9,309 nt of DNA from DASVEE01 sp036399695. Its GTDB lineage: Bacteria; Acidobacteriota; Thermoanaerobaculia; Gp7-AA8. Below, piece by piece: positions 5,784 through 9,309 of this stretch (position 1 is the first letter of the stretch; each line of letters opens with the position of its first letter). The position numbers were made by a program, and so were the translations under genes. Location of the stretch: contig DASWMP010000395.1 in assembly GCA_036399695.1 (NCBI GenBank), positions 1 through 9,309 of the forward strand. The letters are read 5' to 3'. Under the pieces are notes generated by a model that saw only the letters and a list, made by a program, of their open reading frames with translations, searched no databases and was not told the DNA's origin.

Positions 5784-6421
5784 TGACTGATCAACTCCGC
5801 CGCAGTTGGCTGACCAACGCCGCTGCCTGGACCGAGGCCGTCCGGGAGCAGCGCATCGCCAGCCGCCAGCTCGGTACCGACGCCGCGATCGTCGCGGCGG
5901 TCCTCGACCGATCCCCCCGCGACGTCCTCGACCTCGGCTGCGGCGAAGGCTGGCTCACGCGCGCCCTCGCCGCGCAGGGCATGACCGTCACCGGCGTCGA
6001 CGTCTCCCCCGCCCTCATCGAGGCCGCCCACGCCCTCGGCGGCGGCACGTTCCAGACGCTCCCGTACGACGAGCTCGACACCCTCACCGCCACCTTCGAC
6101 GTCATCGTGGCCAACTTCTCCCTCTTCGAGGAACAGCTCCCGGACGTGCGTCCCCTGCTGAATCCCGGCGGCGCGTTCATCATCCAAACGCTGCATCCCG
6201 CCTTCGCCGGTCCCCCGTACGCGGACGGCTGGCGCGTCGAGACTTTCGCCACCCTCCCCGGGTTCACCGAGGAGATGCCCTGGTACTTTCGGACCCTCGG
6301 GAGCTGGGTACGCGCTCTCGCCGATGCCGGTCTGAGGCTCGAAGAACTGCGCGAGCCGCTGCACCCGGAAACCGGAGTGCCGCTGTCGGTGATTTTCTGC
6401 TCGACGGTGCAACAGCGGTGA
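5783..6421 (+). CDS. Class I SAM-dependent methyltransferase
   Basis: A 212-residue Rossmann-fold methyltransferase of the UbiG/Methyltransf_11 kind. Motif I is DVLDLGCGEGWLTRAL (47-62). The motif II acidic residue is D73 in GVDVSPALIEAA. FDVIVANFSLFEE (105-117) is the next strand and turn, and LLNPGGAFIIQTLHP (125-139) the later strand. Residues 140-170 (aromatic-rich, YADGWRVETF, EEMPWYF) probably form the substrate lid. Nothing in the sequence or neighbours identifies the substrate. I place the start at the ATG at 5783; the frame continues upstream only through the palindromic element. No clear Shine-Dalgarno is present because the leader is the element itself, so expression may depend on it. 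The gene ends 12 bases before the 21-bp repeat array. Confidence 0.87.
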   Translation: MTDQLRRSWLTNAAAWTEAVREQRIASRQLGTDAAIVAAVLDRSPRDVLDLGCGEGWLTRALAAQGMTVTGVDVSPALIEAAHALGGGTFQTLPYDELDTLTATFDVIVANFSLFEEQLPDVRPLLNPGGAFIIQTLHPAFAGPPYADGWRVETFATLPGFTEEMPWYFRTLGSWVRALADAGLRLEELREPLHPETGVPLSVIFCSTVQQR

Positions 6422-6433
6422 GACGTTCCCCGC

Positions 6434-6706
6434 ATTCAGTGGCCGTCCACCGAAATTCGGTCAACGATCACCGAGATCCAGTTAACGATCACTGAGATTC
6501 GGTGAACGATCGCTGAGATTCGGTTAATTGCCGCCGAGATTCGGTCACCGTTAACCGGAAATCGGTCACCGTTAACCGAAAATCGGTCATCATCAACCGG
6601 ATTTCGGTCACCATCAACCGAAAATCGGTCACCGGCAACCCGGATTCGGTCACCGTTAACTGAAAATCGGTTAACGACGACCGAAAATCAGTGAATAGCC
6701 ACCGAG
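6434..6706. repeat. Array of thirteen 21-bp tandem repeats with phased dyads
   Basis: Thirteen units start at 6434, 6455, 6476 and so on every 21 bases without any indel. The core consensus is CGGTCACCGTTAACCG followed by GAAAT or GAGAT. Within each unit C4, G6, T7 and C17 are invariant. Central units (6539-6685) agree best and edge units are more diverged, as in an ageing tandem array. A dyad ACCGA-N3-TCGGT spans each unit junction; it is perfect at 6575-6587 and 6617-6629. The minus strand is open through most of the array with a 7-residue period (LTVTDFR-like), but changes between units are mainly amino-acid-altering, which argues against selection on a protein. It is not a CRISPR: there are no spacers. 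Confidence 0.93.
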
Positions 6707-6776
6707 AATCACCCGCCTTGCACCTGCAGGAGCTGCGCGAAGCCGTCCGGTGAGAGGTGGGGCGGTGATCGTCCAC

Positions 6777-6823
6777 TTTCTGACCCGCCACACGGGTCAC
6801 AACCTGACCTCCTCGGTCAGAAA
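6777..6823 (+). promoter_or_regulatory. Mutually exclusive hairpins (attenuator-like)
   Basis: Local hairpins are TGACCCG-CCACA-CGGGTCA (6781-6799) and CTGACC-TCCTC-GGTCAG (6804-6820). Alternatively TTTCTGACC (6777-6785) pairs perfectly with GGTCAGAAA (6815-6823), which would break both. The two folds cannot coexist. No T-run follows, so premature termination is not demonstrated. Confidence 0.4.
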
Positions 6824-6870
6824 TTGAGCCCTCATTCACTGCAAGTCGTTGATTCTACGTTCGTGTGGCG

Positions 6871-6886
6871 CGGCATCTCCGTTGCG
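6871..6886 (+). promoter_or_regulatory. Possible sigma-54 (-24/-12) promoter
   Basis: CGGCATCTCCGTTGCG has GG and GC ten bases apart, with GGCA and TTGC as in the TGGCAC-N5-TTGC consensus. A start near 6897 would give a leader of about 24 bases with AGGAGG inside it. The outer consensus bases (T before GG, C after GGCA) do not match, so this may be chance. Confidence 0.25.
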
Positions 6887-6920
6887 CTAGTGCCATTCCG
6901 TTCAGGAGGAATGGAAGAAA

Positions 6921-7745
6921 ATGAAACGGACGGCAATCACGGGAGTCCTGCTCGCGATCCTGCTCGCGGCGACGGCGCAAGCCAAGACCGGAGTGGTCTT
7001 CATCCACGGCAAAGGCGGCACTGACCTCGCCACCCCGAGCGTTGCGCGCGCTTACTGGGGTGAGGACATGATCCGCGCCACCACCAAAGGCTTCACCATC
7101 CCCCACCTCATCTGCTCGTACGACGGCACGCAGTACATGTGGGTGGCGGGCAACACGGTCGCGGGGCAGATCTACAACTGGATGACGGCCAACGCCATCG
7201 ACGACATCGTCATCGAGACGCATTCGTTCGGCGGCGTCGTCATCCGCTGGATCCTCTCGAACCCGACGTACGACTCCCGCTACCAGCCGGTCATCAACCG
7301 CATCCGCTGGGTCAACTCGATCGCCCCGCCGAACGCCGGCAGCGAGGCGGCCAACGTCGCCGGCACGCTCTCCGGCTCCTGGCTCACGGGCTGGATGGTC
7401 AGCCTGGTCGGGCAGAACAACGACTCGACGCGCAACTGCACGACCTCGTCGATGAGCTACTACAACCAGTACTACCTCAAGGGCTCGGCCGGGCGTCCCG
7501 CGCTGCCGAAGTCGGTCTACAACATCGCCGGCACCGGCCTCTGGAACGACTATGTCCATTCCGAGGATTACGGGCTGGCGACGCTGTCCGGGATCGTCGG
7601 GATGCCGGGTGAGGACGACGGGATGGTCTCGCAGTACAGCGCGCAGGCCGTCGGCTACGTCTGGTTCACCACCCTGGCGAACCATCACCACAACCGCCGC
7701 AACGACTACCGCAAGATCGGCGATTCGCTCGCCACCGACTTTTGA
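6921..7745 (+). CDS. Secreted alpha/beta hydrolase, lipase-like
   Basis: A 274-residue exported protein. The signal peptide covers residues 1-21 with an AQA|K cleavage site. The mature protein opens with GVVFIHGKGG (24-33), the HG oxyanion loop of alpha/beta hydrolases. The nucleophile elbow is IVIETHSFGGVVIRW (96-110), with S102 in T-H-S-F-G; the usual first glycine is threonine. Acid candidates are D232/D233 in GEDDGMVSQYSA, and histidine candidates are H255-H257 in NHHHNRRND, in the order expected of lipases (Ser-Asp-His). C65 and C173 could form a disulfide. The family resembles esterases/lipases of the PGAP1/DUF676 type; the substrate is unknown. The start has AGGAGG 11 bases upstream. 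It ends 14 bases before the next secreted protein gene, so the two are probably co-transcribed. Confidence 0.85.
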   Translation: MKRTAITGVLLAILLAATAQAKTGVVFIHGKGGTDLATPSVARAYWGEDMIRATTKGFTIPHLICSYDGTQYMWVAGNTVAGQIYNWMTANAIDDIVIETHSFGGVVIRWILSNPTYDSRYQPVINRIRWVNSIAPPNAGSEAANVAGTLSGSWLTGWMVSLVGQNNDSTRNCTTSSMSYYNQYYLKGSAGRPALPKSVYNIAGTGLWNDYVHSEDYGLATLSGIVGMPGEDDGMVSQYSAQAVGYVWFTTLANHHHNRRNDYRKIGDSLATDF

Positions 7746-7759
7746 GACGAGGTGAGACG

Positions 7760-8887
7760 ATGAAGCGCACACTGATCCTTCTGCTGTTGCTGGCCTTCCC
7801 GGCCTCGCTCTTCGCCGCCGACGTCACGGGCCGCTTCGCGCCGCACGAAAAGTACGTCGCCCCGGCCGATCATGCCCCCGCCACCACCTCGCGCATGTTC
7901 GTGCGCACGGTGACGCGCGAAGCCACTTCGCTCGACATCCCGGCCGCCGGTGAGAGCGGCCTGCTGGTCTGGACGATTCCGGTCCGCAAGGCGGCCAGCC
8001 GTCTGCAGACGAACGCCGCCGACCGCATGCCGATGAGCGCCGCACTGACGACGCCGACCGGTGACGTGCTCCGTCCCGGCGACAACGGCGACGCCGCCCG
8101 CGGTCTCCGCCGCTTCCGCTTCGACTCCTCCGAAGTCGGCATCGAGCTGCCGCGCGGCATGCAGGAAGTGCTGCACGTCGAGCGGAGCGAAGCGGCCTCG
8201 TACCGCCTCGAGCTGCAGATGCCGGAAGACGTGGCCGGCGTGACGGTCGTCGCGGCCGAGCCGGACAGCCGCATCGTCCTGTCCACCTACGCCGCGCCGC
8301 TCTCCCGCCAGCCGGGTGAGCCGGTGACGCTCCGCGCCGAGCTGCGCGACGGCGAGGCCGCCATCACCGGAGCGCGCGTGACGGCCCGTCTGGCGACGCC
8401 GGACGGCAAGGCCGGCGCACCGCTGGAGCTCGTCGACGAAGGCAACGGGGTCTATCGCGTCGTGCTGACGGACCTCCCGTCCGCCACTGCCGGCGCCTGG
8501 CAGGTCCGCTTCGAGGCGGACGGCAGGACGGCGAACGGCACCCGCTTCGCCCGCACCGGCTCGGGCGAGCTGGTGAACGAACGGGGCGCGGCCCGCTTCG
8601 GCGAGATCTCCGCCACGATCGTCGACGGGAGCCTCCGCGTCACGGCCCCCACGGAGATCAAACGCGCCGGGATGTACCGCTTCGACGTCATCGTCGCCGG
8701 TGCCGCCGATGCGAACGGCGCCCGTCCCGCCCTGGCCTGGGGCGAAGGCGTGCGTAACCTCGCCGCCGGCTCGACGACTCTGACGCTCGACCTGCCGGCC
8801 GGCGTCACGTCGACCGACGGTCTGCAGTTCGACGTGCGGCTGCTCGGGTTGGATGAGGTGGGTGTGGCAGCACGCGTGGTGAAGTGA
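7760..8887 (+). CDS. Secreted beta-rich protein, conditioned-medium-factor/DUF4785-like
   Basis: A 375-residue exported protein with a signal peptide of about 19-20 residues (MKRT, six leucines/isoleucines, SLFAA). Three parts can be seen. Residues about 21-150 form a beta-rich region. Residues about 165-260 form an Ig-like domain (QPGEPVTLRAELRDG, ITGARVTARLATPDG, DEGNGVYRVVLTD). The C-terminal part, about 275-375, has GMYRFDVIVAGAADANGARP, AWGEGVRNLAAGSTTLTLDL and a closing LQFDVRLLGLDEVGVAAR. That order recalls proteins annotated as 'conditioned medium factor' or 'choice-of-anchor X', often with DUF4785; this is from memory and needs a profile search. There are no cysteines and no catalytic motif. 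The ATG at 7760 is preceded by GAGGTGAG; a TTG six codons earlier is possible. The 14-base gap after the hydrolase gene suggests a shared role outside the membrane. Confidence 0.8.
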   Translation: MKRTLILLLLLAFPASLFAADVTGRFAPHEKYVAPADHAPATTSRMFVRTVTREATSLDIPAAGESGLLVWTIPVRKAASRLQTNAADRMPMSAALTTPTGDVLRPGDNGDAARGLRRFRFDSSEVGIELPRGMQEVLHVERSEAASYRLELQMPEDVAGVTVVAAEPDSRIVLSTYAAPLSRQPGEPVTLRAELRDGEAAITGARVTARLATPDGKAGAPLELVDEGNGVYRVVLTDLPSATAGAWQVRFEADGRTANGTRFARTGSGELVNERGAARFGEISATIVDGSLRVTAPTEIKRAGMYRFDVIVAGAADANGARPALAWGEGVRNLAAGSTTLTLDLPAGVTSTDGLQFDVRLLGLDEVGVAARVVK

Positions 8888-8905
8888 GCTGGTGATCCGC
8901 GTGGT

Positions 8906-8945
8906 CAGTGGCCGGTGGCCGGTTCAAACCGGCCACTGGCTACTG
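8906..8945. terminator. Long hairpin between convergent genes (bidirectional terminator candidate)
   Basis: CAGTGGCCGGTGGCCGGTT (8906-8924) pairs with 8927-8945 over 19 positions, two of them G-T, with only CA between the arms. It lies between two converging genes and includes the stop codon (8940-8942) of the minus-strand one. There is no T-tract on either side, so termination would be atypical or Rho-assisted. It may instead be a REP-like palindrome. Confidence 0.6.
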
Positions 8946-9309
8946 GCCGCCGATCGGTTGTTCGCCTTCGTCGATCGCGCGCTGGCGGCGCGCGAGGCGC
9001 TGCAGGAAGTCGTTGGCGATGCCGCCGGACGTGCGCCGCAGCGTCAGAAAGTAGACGGCCAGGGCGATGGCTCCGCCGATCCAGGCGAGCGTCCCCCACT
9101 CCCGCTGGGCCGGGTAAAACGGCCAGAGCATGAACAGCACGGCGCCGACGACCCCGGCGATGAGCATGAACACCCGCTGCGCTTTGGGGGCATCGACGTC
9201 CCGGTCGCAACGCATGCGCACGGTGCCGTCCGGTGCCCACGAGACGGTGCACTCCACTCCGCCGCTGGTGGCCACGCCCCGCCGCAACGGCAGCACGAAC
9301 CGCCGCTCG
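8940..9309 (-). CDS. Two-helix membrane protein, 5' end cut by the window edge
   Basis: The last 122 codons are visible and the frame is open to the right edge, so the gene is treated as partial. GTG at 9296 is in frame but has no ribosome-binding site. The visible N-terminal part (VATSGGVECTVSWAPDG, TVRMRCDRD) is short-stranded and includes two cysteines. Two hydrophobic helices follow, near VFMLIAGVVGAVLFMLW and TLAWIGGAIALAVYFLTL, joined by a short loop (PFYPAQREWG). The tail is charged and probably cytoplasmic (DFLQRLARRQRAIDEGEQ). No family is recognised. It converges on the secreted-protein operon, separated by a hairpin. Confidence 0.7.
   Translation of the reverse strand, partial: ERRFVLPLRRGVATSGGVECTVSWAPDGTVRMRCDRDVDAPKAQRVFMLIAGVVGAVLFMLWPFYPAQREWGTLAWIGGAIALAVYFLTLRRTSGGIANDFLQRLARRQRAIDEGEQPIGGQ

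Larger units (their letters stand above)
6707..6920. other. Leader region upstream of the secreted hydrolase gene
   Basis: About 210 bases without a convincing gene. They include one degenerate extra repeat unit (from 6707), a set of overlapping hairpins at 6777-6823, a possible sigma-54-type promoter at 6871-6886 and the ribosome-binding site AGGAGG at 6904-6909. The minus-strand frame running from 6839 into the array has no ribosome-binding site. Confidence 0.6.

Noticed and set aside
4072..5784. Long minus-strand open frame (570 codons) opposite the acyl-CoA dehydrogenase and its flanks
   Set aside because: It is antisense to a gene with clear family motifs, is low-complexity (E/D/G/R/V-rich) as expected from the mirror of GC-rich codons, and runs through the palindromic element.
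6434..6706. CRISPR array
   Set aside because: Units are contiguous 21-mers with no unique spacers and no cas genes nearby.
6489..6839. Minus-strand frame of 116 residues with a 7-residue repeat (LTVTDFR-like) across the array
   Set aside because: A 21-bp repeat is divisible by three, so it stays open by construction. There is no ribosome-binding site, the N-terminal half runs through hairpins, and unit differences mainly change amino acids. Not called as a gene, but kept as an alternative in the array finding.
6855..7772. Minus-strand open frame of 305 codons opposite the hydrolase gene
   Set aside because: Antisense to a signal-peptide-bearing hydrolase with recognisable catalytic motifs; composition is that of GC-rich shadow frames.

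Overview
The window is GC-rich, gene-dense bacterial DNA with short or overlapping gene junctions. Codon use, Gram-negative style polysaccharide export genes, several Sec-type signal peptides and abundant intergenic palindromes suggest a high-GC Gram-negative environmental bacterium. An Acidobacteriota-like lineage is my best guess, but this rests on overall flavour, not on a marker gene.

Left part, minus strand (about 147-4067). Reading right to left: a tRNA-Leu(UAA); a small cysteine-rich zinc-finger protein with two identical palindromes upstream; then a tightly coupled three-gene operon. The operon holds wzm (permease of an ABC-2 polysaccharide exporter), wzt (its ATPase with a C-terminal extension of the glycan-recognising type) and a DegT/DnrJ/EryC1/StrS sugar aminotransferase. 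Junctions are TGATG and ATGA, so translation is probably coupled. The set fits export of an amino-sugar-containing O-antigen or similar glycan made by the ABC-transporter route; the other biosynthetic genes are outside the window.

Middle part, plus strand (4117-6421). A small secreted protein with a possible Sm-like/SH3-like barrel is followed by an acyl-CoA dehydrogenase close to the short/branched-chain (2-methyl-branched) class. A perfect inverted repeat runs from that gene's putative -10 box to its start codon. Next come a 137-bp nested palindromic element and a class I SAM methyltransferase whose start codon lies on the element's edge. Pieces of the same element lie at the left end of the window, where one arm encodes the last codons of the aminotransferase.

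Right part (6434-8945). A strictly periodic array of thirteen 21-bp units carries a dyad at each unit junction. It is followed by a leader with mutually exclusive hairpins, then two secreted proteins in a likely operon: a lipase-like alpha/beta hydrolase with an unusual T-H-S-F-G nucleophile elbow, and a beta-rich protein resembling bacterial 'conditioned medium factor'/DUF4785-type proteins. A 19-bp-stem hairpin separates them from a convergent, partial two-helix membrane protein gene at the right edge.

The most unusual material is non-coding: the 21-bp dyad array, the nested palindromic element that donates coding ends, and the two palindromes also spaced exactly 21 bp apart.
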